From JBBPYA01 sp038200385 (lineage in GTDB: Bacteria; Actinomycetota; Actinomycetes; Mycobacteriales; Geodermatophilaceae), in the NCBI GenBank assembly GCA_038200385.1, contig JBBPYA010000132.1, positions 1 to 7,245 on the forward strand: DNA of 7,245 nt. The letters run 5' to 3'. The notes below the pieces were generated by a model that saw only the letters and a list, made by a program, of their open reading frames with translations, was not told the DNA's origin and did no database searches. Positions 1-7,245 of the stretch are shown here, piece after piece; the stretch's first letter is position 1, and each line of letters opens with the position of its first letter. The translations under genes were made by a program, and so were the position numbers.

Positions 1-17
1 CGTGGGACGGTAGGACG

Positions 18-809
18 GTGGTCAGCGCTGACGACCGGGTCACGGCCGGCGTTCCCGGCCCGGTGCTCGACCTGGCCCAGGGATTGCCGCTGCGCCTGGT
101 GTGGCGCAACGAGCTGGACGGACTCACGTTCGGGATTGGCGATCCGGTCCGGACGTACGTCAAGTGGACGCCGCACCGCAGCGGGATTGACCTGTCCGCC
201 GAGGCCGCCCGGATGCGGTGGGCCGCGCCGTACACGCCGGTGCCCGAGCCCCTGGCGCAGGGCTCGGACGCCACGGGTTCGTGGCTGGTGACGCGGGGGC
301 TGCCGGGGCAGAACGCGGTCAGTCCGCGCTGGCGGGCCGAGCCGGCCACCGCGGTCGAGCAGATCGGGCTGGGGTTGCGGGCCTTCCACGACGCGTTGCC
401 GGTGGCCGGCTGCCCGTACGACTGGTCGGTCGCGACCCGGCGGGCCGACCTCGACGAGCACCCGGAGCGCTGGCGGCCGAGCCGCTGGAACGAGGACCAC
501 CGGCACCTGTCGGTGTCCGAGGTCCGCGCCCGGCTGGCCGACCCGCCAGAGGTGGACCGTCTCGTCGTCGGCCACGGCGACACCTGCGCGCCCAACACCC
601 TGCTCACCGACGACGGACGCTGGTCCGGCCACGTCGATCTGGGCCTGCTGGGCGTCGTCGACCGGTGGGCCGACCTGGCCGTGGCGACGTGGAGCCTGGG
701 CTGGAACTACGGCCCCGGCTGGGAGCGGCAGCTGCTCGCGGCGTACGGCGTCGAGCCCGACGGGCGCCGTACGGCGTATTACCGGCTGCTCTGGGACCTC
801 GGGCCGTAA
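18..809 (+). CDS. APH(3')-like aminoglycoside phosphotransferase
   Basis: Cytoplasmic kinase of the APH/choline kinase fold. APH(3') members phosphorylate the 3'-hydroxyl of aminoglycosides such as kanamycin and neomycin using ATP. Visible motifs: ATP-contacting Lys49 in YVKW with its likely partner Glu62; the Brenner motif HGDTCAPN at 186-193, with catalytic base Asp188 and Mg-binding Asn193; and HVDLG at 205-209, whose Asp207 replaces the DFG aspartate. LGVVDRWADLA (211-221) and the C-terminal AYYRLLWDL closely follow the pattern of the APH(3')-II family as I remember it. At 263 residues the length matches the family (about 260-270), so the protein looks complete. The GTG at 18 is the first start in frame, but the frame is open to the window edge and no convincing ribosome site is visible, so a start further upstream is possible. 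It ends 57 bases before tldD. Drug substrate and resistance are inferred; a house-keeping small-molecule kinase is the alternative. Confidence 0.85.
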   Translation: MVSADDRVTAGVPGPVLDLAQGLPLRLVWRNELDGLTFGIGDPVRTYVKWTPHRSGIDLSAEAARMRWAAPYTPVPEPLAQGSDATGSWLVTRGLPGQNAVSPRWRAEPATAVEQIGLGLRAFHDALPVAGCPYDWSVATRRADLDEHPERWRPSRWNEDHRHLSVSEVRARLADPPEVDRLVVGHGDTCAPNTLLTDDGRWSGHVDLGLLGVVDRWADLAVATWSLGWNYGPGWERQLLAAYGVEPDGRRTAYYRLLWDLGP

Positions 810-828
810 CGCTCAGTGCGGACCTGGA

Positions 829-834
829 TAGGGT
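829..834 (+). promoter_or_regulatory. Putative -10 box (TAGGGT) of the tldD-pmbA unit
   Basis: TAGGGT fits the actinobacterial TANNNT -10 pattern and lies in the 57-base gap after the phosphotransferase. Transcription would start near 840-842, giving a leader of about 26 bases that contains the tldD ribosome site. No good -35 hexamer is seen about 17 bases upstream. It also argues against translation from the GTG at 816, which lies upstream of this box. Confidence 0.4.
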
Positions 835-849
835 CAAGGGCAGCCGACC

Positions 850-857
850 GGAAGGGG
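850..857 (+). promoter_or_regulatory. Ribosome binding site fixing the tldD start
   Basis: GGAAGGGG is purine-rich and lies nine bases before the GTG at 867. The longest reading of the frame begins at a GTG at 816, which has no ribosome site and would add 17 residues unlike the family. This element therefore selects 867 as the start. Confidence 0.65.
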
Positions 858-866
858 CCCGACGAC

Positions 867-2368
<1,502 letters not shown>

Positions 2369-2372
<4 letters not shown>

Positions 2373-2393
2373 GCGAGCGCAGCGAGCGAATCG
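2369..2393 (+). repeat. Actinobacterial interspersed repeat, GAGCGCAGCGAGC type
   Basis: The tract begins at the tldD stop and holds a near-perfect tandem pair of 9-mers, AGCGAGCGC (2372-2380) and AGCGAGCGA (2381-2389), followed by ATC. Read as protein it gives MSERSERI. From memory, this sequence recurs at many intergenic places in Micromonosporaceae genomes and is often mis-annotated there as the N-terminus of a protein. It sits exactly between two genes that normally act as a pair, so it looks like an insertion into an operon junction. The right boundary is uncertain; the element may run to about 2448. Multi-copy status cannot be tested within this window, where I see one copy. Confidence 0.6.
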
Positions 2394-2410
2394 TGGATAG
2401 TCATGCCCTT

Positions 2411-2423
2411 CTCGCGACGCGAG
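2411..2423 (+). repeat. Perfect inverted repeat CTCGCG-A-CGCGAG
   Basis: Two 6-base arms around a single A in the tldD-pmbA spacer. As RNA it could form a 5-bp stem with a GAC loop. It may belong to the interspersed repeat unit or be a minor processing or attenuation hairpin between the two genes. There is no U-tract, so it is not a classical terminator. Confidence 0.4.
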
Positions 2424-2448
2424 TCACCGGCCGAAGGACGGTGCGGGC

Positions 2449-3870
2449 ATGAGTGCCGTCGACCCGGGGCCGGGCCCCGATCCGCTGCGTGAGGGGTTCC
2501 TGCGCGGCCAGGAGATCGTCGAGCGGACCCTGGCCATGTCGCGGGCGGACGACTGCGTCGTGATCGTCCAGGACCGCACCGAGGCCAACCTGCGCTGGGC
2601 CAACAACAGCCTGACCACGAACGGTGCGATGCGCTCCCGCCAGGTCTCCGTCATCAGCATCGTGGGCGGCGCGGTCGGCTCGGTGGGCCGTCACGTGTCC
2701 ACGGTCGACGACCTGGCGCTGCTGGTAAGCGCGTCGGAGCGCTCGGCACGGGACGCCACGCCCGCCGAGGACGAGATGCCGCTGCCGGCGCCGGGCGAGC
2801 CGCCGCAGGACTGGGACGCACCGCCGGCGGAGACGTCCATCGGGGTATTCGCCACGCTGGCTCCGGACCTGGGCGAGGCGTTCATCCGCGCCACGTCGGA
2901 GGGCCGGTTGCTGTTCGGGTTCGCCGAGCACAACCTGACGACGACGTATCTCGGGACGTCCACCGGCGTACGGCTGCGGCACGACCAGCCCACCGGCAAG
3001 GTCGAGCTGAACGGCAAGACCGCCGACCGCAGCCGGTCGGTGTGGGCCGGCGTAGGGACCAGGGACTTCACCGACGTCGACCTCACGGAGCTGGTCGGCG
3101 AGGTCGCGGCCAAACTGGACTGGGGATCGCGGCGGGTCGACCTGCCGCCCGGTCGCTACGAGACGCTGCTGCCGCCGTCGGCCGTCGCCGACCTGATGGT
3201 CTACCTGTACTGGACCGCCGCGCGCCGGGAGGCCGAGGAGGGGCGCACCGTGTTCTCCCGCTCCGGGGGCGCCACCCGGCTCGGTGAGAAGATCGCCACC
3301 GTCCCGGTCAACCTGCGCAGCGACCCCGACGAGCCGGGGCTGCAGACCGCGCCGTTCCTTGCCACCGAGAGTTCGGGACAGGGCATCTCGGTCTTCGACA
3401 ACGGGATGCCGTTGGGGCGCACCGACTGGATCCGCGACGGCGTCCTGCACAACCTGGTGACGCCCCGATGGTGGGCGGCGAAGTCCGACGCGACGCCGAC
3501 GTCGTACGTGGAGAACCTGGTGCTGGAGGATCCCGGCGCCGCGCGTTCCACCGCGGAGCTCATCGCCGGCACCCGGCGCGGGCTGCTGCTGACCACCCTC
3601 TGGTACATCCGCGAGGTCGATCCGCAGAACCTGTTGCTGACCGGGTTGACCCGCGACGGGGTGTTCCTGGTCGAGGACGGGGAGGTGACCGGCGCGGTGA
3701 ACAACTTCCGCTTCAACGAGAGTCCGGTGGACCTGCTCGGCCGGATGAGCGAGGTCGGTCGGACCGAGCGCACCCTCCCGCGGGAGTGGAACGACTACTT
3801 CACCCGGGCCGCCATGCCGACGTTGCGGATCCCCGACTTCAACATGAGTTCGGTGTCGCCGGCGTCCTGA
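2449..3870 (+). CDS. pmbA: PmbA/TldE-type non-catalytic partner of TldD
   Basis: Second subunit of the TldD/TldE protease, 473 residues, cytoplasmic. In the E. coli enzyme TldE does not bind the metal but is needed for activity. The relation to TldD is visible: PGRYETLLPPSAV (234-246) corresponds to PGRYDLVIHPSNL of the TldD in this window. At the place of HESIGH it reads VYLYWT (251-256), and the C-terminal metal-binding Cys is also absent, so it should be catalytically silent. The N-terminal RWANNSLTTNG (49-59) is the usual family strand-and-loop segment. The ATG at 2449 has GAAGGA (2433-2438) ten bases upstream and overlaps the stop of the mini-ORF. It is probably cotranscribed with tldD. 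Family assignment is firm; naming it TldE rather than a second TldD-like protein rests on the missing metal ligands and its position. Confidence 0.9.
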   Translation: MSAVDPGPGPDPLREGFLRGQEIVERTLAMSRADDCVVIVQDRTEANLRWANNSLTTNGAMRSRQVSVISIVGGAVGSVGRHVSTVDDLALLVSASERSARDATPAEDEMPLPAPGEPPQDWDAPPAETSIGVFATLAPDLGEAFIRATSEGRLLFGFAEHNLTTTYLGTSTGVRLRHDQPTGKVELNGKTADRSRSVWAGVGTRDFTDVDLTELVGEVAAKLDWGSRRVDLPPGRYETLLPPSAVADLMVYLYWTAARREAEEGRTVFSRSGGATRLGEKIATVPVNLRSDPDEPGLQTAPFLATESSGQGISVFDNGMPLGRTDWIRDGVLHNLVTPRWWAAKSDATPTSYVENLVLEDPGAARSTAELIAGTRRGLLLTTLWYIREVDPQNLLLTGLTRDGVFLVEDGEVTGAVNNFRFNESPVDLLGRMSEVGRTERTLPREWNDYFTRAAMPTLRIPDFNMSSVSPAS

Positions 3871-3886
3871 CGGTCCGCCGAGACTT

Positions 3887-3902
3887 TGTGATTGATTTCG
3901 CA
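3887..3902 (+). promoter_or_regulatory. Putative CRP/GlxR-family site upstream of pckG
   Basis: TGTGATTGATTTCGCA matches the CRP-family consensus TGTGA-N6-TCACA with one mismatch (TCGCA for TCACA). It stands in a conspicuously A/T-rich island within very GC-rich DNA. Actinobacterial CRP homologues (GlxR in Corynebacterium, Rv3676 in Mycobacterium) use essentially this consensus, and PEP carboxykinase genes are known targets of carbon-source regulators. The centre lies about 53 bases upstream of the start predicted from TAATCT, which is neither of the standard activating positions, so whether it would activate or repress is open. Confidence 0.4.
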
Positions 3903-3935
3903 AGCTCGCGGGTATCGGGGGCTACGGAGGTTCGC

Positions 3936-3941
3936 TAATCT
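3936..3941 (+). promoter_or_regulatory. Putative -10 box (TAATCT) of pckG
   Basis: TAATCT fits TANNNT and is the best -10 candidate in the 179 bases between pmbA and pckG. Predicted transcription start is near 3948, leaving a leader of about 100 bases. No TTGACA-like -35 is present at the right distance, as is common for activator-dependent promoters. TATCGG at 3913 is a weaker alternative. Confidence 0.4.
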
Positions 3942-3970
3942 GCAGGAACCCCCTCTTCGAGCCGCCTGAG

Positions 3971-4022
3971 CGCACCTGCTCGAGGTGGTGCGGGGCATTC
4001 AACGGCGGCGTGTCGCCCGCCG
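3971..4022 (+). other. Two stem-loops in the pckG 5' leader
   Basis: First hairpin: CGCACC (3971-3976) with GGTGCG (3987-3992), 6 bp and a 10-base loop. An overlapping alternative is CACCT/AGGTG, 5 bp with a 5-base loop. Second hairpin: CGGCGGCG (4003-4010) with CGCC-C-GCCG (4014-4022), 8 bp with one bulged C and a 3-base loop. They lie between the predicted transcription start and the ribosome site GGGAG (4035-4039). No riboswitch class is recognised. Such stems also arise easily by chance in GC-rich DNA. Confidence 0.3.
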
Positions 4023-4049
4023 CGGACAACTGTTGGGAGCGCGTTCACG

Positions 4050-5867
4050 ATGACCACCTCGGTGATCCCCGGCCTGGCCGACCCGCCCACGTCGCACCGG
4101 ACGTTGGTGGACTGGGTGGCCGAGGTCGCCGAGCTGACCACCCCGGACCGGGTGCAGTGGTGCGACGGCTCTGAGCAGGAGTGGACCCGGCTGACCGACG
4201 AACTCGTCGAGGCCGGCATCTTCACCCGGCTGGAGGCCAAGCCGAACTCGTTCCGGGCCGCCTCAGATCCCAGTGACGTCGCCCGTGTGGAGGACCGCAC
4301 GTTCATCTGCTCGACCCGCGAACACGACGCCGGCCCGACGAACAACTGGATGGACCCCGCCGAGATGAAGGCGGTGATGAGCGAGCTGTACGCCGGCTGC
4401 ATGCGCGGGCGCACGATGTACGTGATCCCGTTCGCGATGGGTGTCGTGGACGGGGAGAACACGCTGTACGGCGTGGAGATCACCGACTCGGCGTACGTCG
4501 TGACGTCCATGCGGATCATGGCCCGGATCGGTGCCGGTCCGCTGGCGGCGCTGGGCGAGGACGCCCCGTTCGTCCGGGCCCTGCACTCCGTCGGCTACCC
4601 GCTGGAGCCCGGCCAGGACGACGTCGACTGGCCGTGCAGCGAGACGAAGTACATCAGCCACTTCCCCGAGGAGCGGGCGATCTGGTCCTACGGGTCCGGG
4701 TACGGCGGTAACGCGCTGCTGGGTAAGAAGTGCTACTCGCTGCGGATTGCCAGCGTGATGGCCCGGGACGAGGGCTGGCTCGCCGAGCACATGCTGATCC
4801 TGAAACTGACCAACCCGCAGGGCCGCGTCTACTACGTCACCGGGGCCTTCCCCAGCGCCTGCGGCAAGACCAACCTGGCGATGCTCGATCCGACGATCGA
4901 GGGCTGGAAGGTGGAGACCCTCGGCGACGACATCGCCTGGATGCGCTTCGGCGAGGACGGCCGGCTCTACGCCGTCAACCCCGAGTTCGGGTTCTTCGGA
5001 GTCGCCCCCGGCACCGGCTACCACACCAACGCCAACGCGATGCTCACGATCGAGAAGGGCAACTCGATCTTCACGAACGTGGCGCTCACCGACGACGGCG
5101 ACATCTGGTGGGAGGGGATGACCAGGCAGCCGCCGGCCCACCTGACCGACTGGAAGGGCCGGGACTGGACGCCGGAGTCCGACGAGGTGTCCAGCCACCC
5201 GAACTCGCGCTTCTGCACCCCGGCCGGGCAGTGCCCGATCATCGCGCCCGAGTGGGAGGACCCGAAGGGCGTCCCGATCTCGGCGATGCTCTTCGGGGGA
5301 CGGCGAGCCAACACCGTCCCGCTCGTCACCGAGGCGCGGGACTGGCAGCACGGGGTGTTCCTGGCTGCCACGCTGTCCTCGGAGACGACCGCGGCCGCCG
5401 CCGGGGCCACCGGCGTGGTGCGCCGTGACCCGATGGCGATGCTGCCCTTCCTCGGCTACAACGCCGGGGACTATCTGAACCACTGGGTGCAGACCGGCAA
5501 GGGCGCGGATGCGGCGAAACTGCCTCGGATCTTCTACGTCAACTGGTTCCGTCGCGGCGAGGACGGGCACTACCTGTGGCCCGGGTTCGGGGAAAACAGC
5601 CGGGTCCTGAAGTGGGTGATCGAGCGGATCGAAGGCACGGCTCCCGCCGAGGAAAGCCCGCTGGGTTACCTGCCGACCGTCGACGCCCTGGACCTGACCG
5701 GCCTGGACGTGCCGGCGGAGGACATCGCCGGCGCGCTGGCCGTCGACGCCGCCGAATGGCACGCGGAGCTGCCCCTGATCCACGAGTGGTTCGCCAAGCT
5801 CGGGGACGGGCTGCCCTCGACCATGCACGACGAGCTGGCCGCCCTGGAGCAGCGCTTCACCGGCTGA
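4050..5867 (+). CDS. pckG: Phosphoenolpyruvate carboxykinase (GTP)
   Basis: Cytosolic enzyme catalysing oxaloacetate + GTP = phosphoenolpyruvate + GDP + CO2, the committed step from the TCA cycle into gluconeogenesis. The GTP-type signature is clear: the P-loop with active-site Cys271 in FPSACGKTNLAM (267-278), so Lys273 and Thr274 contact phosphate and metal. The second nucleotide/metal motif GDDIAWM begins at 292 and is followed by NPEFGFFGVAPGTGYHTN. Further along are RFCTPAGQCP, FGGRRANTVPL and the C-terminal YVNWFRRGEDGHYLWPGFGENSRV region that holds the guanine. The length of 605 residues matches bacterial GTP-PEPCKs (about 600-620) and the gene appears intact. The ATG at 4050 has GGGAG (4035-4039) upstream at usable spacing. 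It has its own upstream control region and is probably monocistronic, since a hairpin and a new promoter follow. No key residue is missing. Confidence 0.98.
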   Translation: MTTSVIPGLADPPTSHRTLVDWVAEVAELTTPDRVQWCDGSEQEWTRLTDELVEAGIFTRLEAKPNSFRAASDPSDVARVEDRTFICSTREHDAGPTNNWMDPAEMKAVMSELYAGCMRGRTMYVIPFAMGVVDGENTLYGVEITDSAYVVTSMRIMARIGAGPLAALGEDAPFVRALHSVGYPLEPGQDDVDWPCSETKYISHFPEERAIWSYGSGYGGNALLGKKCYSLRIASVMARDEGWLAEHMLILKLTNPQGRVYYVTGAFPSACGKTNLAMLDPTIEGWKVETLGDDIAWMRFGEDGRLYAVNPEFGFFGVAPGTGYHTNANAMLTIEKGNSIFTNVALTDDGDIWWEGMTRQPPAHLTDWKGRDWTPESDEVSSHPNSRFCTPAGQCPIIAPEWEDPKGVPISAMLFGGRRANTVPLVTEARDWQHGVFLAATLSSETTAAAAGATGVVRRDPMAMLPFLGYNAGDYLNHWVQTGKGADAAKLPRIFYVNWFRRGEDGHYLWPGFGENSRVLKWVIERIEGTAPAEESPLGYLPTVDALDLTGLDVPAEDIAGALAVDAAEWHAELPLIHEWFAKLGDGLPSTMHDELAALEQRFTG

Positions 5868-5871
5868 GCCG

Positions 5872-5895
5872 TGCCGCGCGCCGACCGGCGCGGCA
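5872..5895 (+). terminator. GC-rich hairpin after pckG, possible terminator
   Basis: TGCCGCGC (5872-5879) and GCGCGGCA (5888-5895) form a perfect 8-bp stem with an 8-base loop. A competing CGCGCC/GGCGCG stem (5877-5882 with 5887-5892, 4-base loop) nests inside. It begins five bases after the pckG stop. There is no U-tract, but U-less hairpins are common at gene ends in high-GC actinomycetes. It also lies just upstream of the -10 box of the next gene, so an operator role is possible. Confidence 0.4.
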
Positions 5896-5900
5896 TCGGT

Positions 5901-5906
5901 TACGGT
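5901..5906 (+). promoter_or_regulatory. Putative -10 box (TACGGT) giving a leaderless MFS transcript
   Basis: TACGGT fits TANNNT and ends six bases before the GTG at 5913, the spacing expected when the transcript begins at the start codon itself. No ribosome site precedes that GTG. This pattern is why 5913 is chosen over the in-frame GTG at 5871, which lies upstream of the promoter and inside the hairpin. No clear -35 is visible. Confidence 0.45.
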
Positions 5907-5912
5907 GCCGAC

Positions 5913-7184
5913 GTGGACGACACGCGGAGATCCGGGTCCGGAACCGGTGTCCTGGCGCCGTACCTGGACGTCTTCCGCACCCCGTACTCGGTCAAGATGG
6001 TGCTGTTCGGCTTCGTCGGACGGCTGCCGCTGTCCATGGTCGGGCTGGGCAGCGTGCTGCTCGTGCAGTCCTACACCGGCTCGTACGGGCTCGGGGGCGG
6101 CGTGGCGGCCACCGGCGCGGTGACCACCGCCCTGCTCGGCCCCGTGATCGGCCGGCTGGCCGACTCGCTGGGTCAACGCCGGGTGCTCTTCCCGGTGCTC
6201 GCGGTGCACGTGATCGGCGGCGTCACGTTCCTGTTCGCCACCCGCAGCCAGAACGGTCCGCACCCGTGGCCGCTGTGGGTCATGTTCGTCGCGGCCGGGA
6301 TCGCCGGCGCCGCATTGCCCCCCATCTCGAGCATGATCCGGACCCGCTGGAGCTATGTGCTGCGCGGCTCCCCGCGGCTGCCCACCGCGCTGGCGTTCGA
6401 GTCCGTCACCGACGAGCTGGTCTTCATCATCGGCCCGGTGCTCGTCACGTTCCTGTCGACGACCGGGCACACCACGTCCGGGATCGTCACCGCGTTCACG
6501 CTGGCCGTGGTCGGCAGCCTGCTCTTCGCCAGCCAGGTCCGCACGGAGCCCCCACCCAGCGGCCACCATCCGCGGCACGGACCGCTGGCTATCCGTACCC
6601 CGGGCCTGCGGGTGCTCTGCGTCGTGGGGATGGCGGTCGGGGCCATCCTCGGCGTCCTGGAGGTCGGCCTCGTCGCGTTCGCGGACAAGGTGGACCGGAT
6701 GGCCCTGTCCGGGCTGCTGATCGCCGCGCTCGCGGTGGGGTCGATGCTGTCCGGGGTGCTGTGGGGATTGATCCCCTGGCGGGTCGAGCTGCGCCGCAGG
6801 CTGGTCTGGACGCTGTCCCTGCTCTCCCTCGGCACGGTGCCGCTGCTGTTCATCCCCAACATCTGGCTGATGGTCGGGTTCACGTTCGTCGCCGGTACGG
6901 CGGTGTCGCCGTCGCTGATCTCGGCGTTCACCCTCACCGAGCGGCTGGTGCCCGCCAGGGCGGTCACCGAGGGCTTCACCTGGCTCGGGACCGCGGTCGG
7001 GCTCGGCGTGGCGCTCGGCGCCGGGCTGTCGGGGAAGCTCGTGGACGTGTTCGGTGCGAATCCCGCGTTCGGCGTGGCAACGGCGGCCGCCGCTGTCGCG
7101 GCGGTCGTGGTCGCGGGCGGACAGCGGGTACTGGACGAGGGAGAGCTGGTACGCAGCGTGGCTGACGACGGTCACAGCGTCTGA
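5913..7184 (+). CDS. MFS transporter, 12 predicted membrane segments
   Basis: Inner-membrane secondary carrier of the major facilitator superfamily, 423 residues. I count twelve hydrophobic segments by eye, near residues 28-50, 60-79, 91-109, 119-138, 167-183, 189-206, 232-256, 265-287, 298-313, 316-338, 354-372 and 384-402. A hydrophilic central loop (208-228, rich in P, H and R) separates the two six-helix halves. MFS motif A is present between segments 2 and 3 as GRLADSLGQRR (80-90). ELVFIIGPVLV in segment 5 resembles motif C of drug/proton antiporters, a weak hint of export. GTG at 5913 is chosen from the leaderless -10 spacing; the frame stays open to a GTG at 5871, which would add 14 basic residues. 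Substrate is unknown. It lies after pckG but has its own promoter, and nothing shows a metabolic link. Confidence 0.88.
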   Translation: MDDTRRSGSGTGVLAPYLDVFRTPYSVKMVLFGFVGRLPLSMVGLGSVLLVQSYTGSYGLGGGVAATGAVTTALLGPVIGRLADSLGQRRVLFPVLAVHVIGGVTFLFATRSQNGPHPWPLWVMFVAAGIAGAALPPISSMIRTRWSYVLRGSPRLPTALAFESVTDELVFIIGPVLVTFLSTTGHTTSGIVTAFTLAVVGSLLFASQVRTEPPPSGHHPRHGPLAIRTPGLRVLCVVGMAVGAILGVLEVGLVAFADKVDRMALSGLLIAALAVGSMLSGVLWGLIPWRVELRRRLVWTLSLLSLGTVPLLFIPNIWLMVGFTFVAGTAVSPSLISAFTLTERLVPARAVTEGFTWLGTAVGLGVALGAGLSGKLVDVFGANPAFGVATAAAAVAAVVVAGGQRVLDEGELVRSVADDGHSV

Positions 7185-7206
7185 GTTCGCTGCCGGTCCC
7201 GCGGGC

Positions 7207-7212
7207 TAGGCT
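7207..7212 (+). promoter_or_regulatory. Putative -10 box (TAGGCT) giving a leaderless transcript
   Basis: TAGGCT fits the TANNNT pattern and ends seven bases before a GTG at 7220, with no ribosome site between. The arrangement is the same as ahead of the MFS gene. The 35 bases after the MFS stop are otherwise only a short spacer. Confidence 0.5.
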
Positions 7213-7219
7213 GCCCGGC

Positions 7220-7245
7220 GTGGAGGAGCCGGCGCCGTCCGCGAG
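7220..7245 (+). CDS. Start of an unidentified gene, truncated by the window edge
   Basis: A GTG placed at leaderless distance from TAGGCT opens a frame reading MEEPAPSA before the window ends. Eight codons are too few to name a family. The call rests on promoter spacing and G/C-rich third codon positions. Confidence 0.4.

Noticed and set aside
816..866. N-terminal extension of TldD from GTG 816
   Set aside because: No ribosome site precedes 816, the likely -10 box lies inside this stretch, and a good ribosome site precedes GTG 867.
2401..3903. A 500-codon minus-strand frame opposite pmbA, and a 469-codon one opposite tldD (897-2306)
   Set aside because: Both are the same compositional artefact: rich in G, R, H, Q and V, no recognisable domain, and fully overlapping conserved TldD/PmbA coding sequence.
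4263..7175. A 970-codon open frame on the minus strand across pckG and the MFS gene
   Set aside because: It is the antisense shadow of two confident + strand genes with G/C third positions, which removes stop codons. The translated sequence is low-complexity R/G/H/D-rich with no family motif.
7192..7219. GCCGG-N18-CCGGC inverted repeat and CCCGCGGG palindrome around the last promoter
   Set aside because: Short arms made only of G and C are expected by chance at this base composition.

Overview
The window is GC-rich (visibly about 70% G+C, third codon positions nearly all G or C). All genes lie on the + strand and are tightly packed. The base composition, GTG starts, apparent leaderless transcripts with TANNNT -10 boxes, a GTP-dependent PEP carboxykinase and a GAGCGCAGCGAGC-type interspersed repeat all point to a high-GC actinomycete. 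From recalled knowledge of that repeat I favour the Micromonosporaceae (Micromonospora, Salinispora, Actinoplanes relatives), with moderate confidence and no database check.

Layout from left to right: an APH(3')-like aminoglycoside phosphotransferase (18-809); a TldD metalloprotease (867-2372); an 80-base spacer that carries an actinobacterial interspersed repeat and a 27-codon mini-ORF joined by ATGA overlaps to both neighbours; the partner PmbA/TldE (2449-3870); a 179-base regulatory region with a CRP-like palindrome and leader hairpins; GTP-dependent phosphoenolpyruvate carboxykinase, pckG (4050-5867); a short spacer with a hairpin and a leaderless promoter; a 12-segment major facilitator superfamily (MFS) transporter (5913-7184); and a second leaderless promoter followed by the first eight codons of a further gene (7220 to the edge).

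TldD and PmbA form one functional unit, a heteromeric protease. TldD carries the complete metal site (HESIGH plus a C-terminal Cys) and PmbA lacks it. pckG is a separate transcription unit for the oxaloacetate to PEP step of gluconeogenesis, and its upstream region looks built for catabolite-type control. The kinase and the transporter are probably single-gene units. Nothing visible links them functionally to their neighbours.

No previously undescribed system is evident. This looks like ordinary chromosomal core and near-core sequence. The points most worth a second look are the repeat and mini-ORF inserted between tldD and pmbA, the putative CRP site ahead of pckG, and the intrinsic APH(3')-type kinase.
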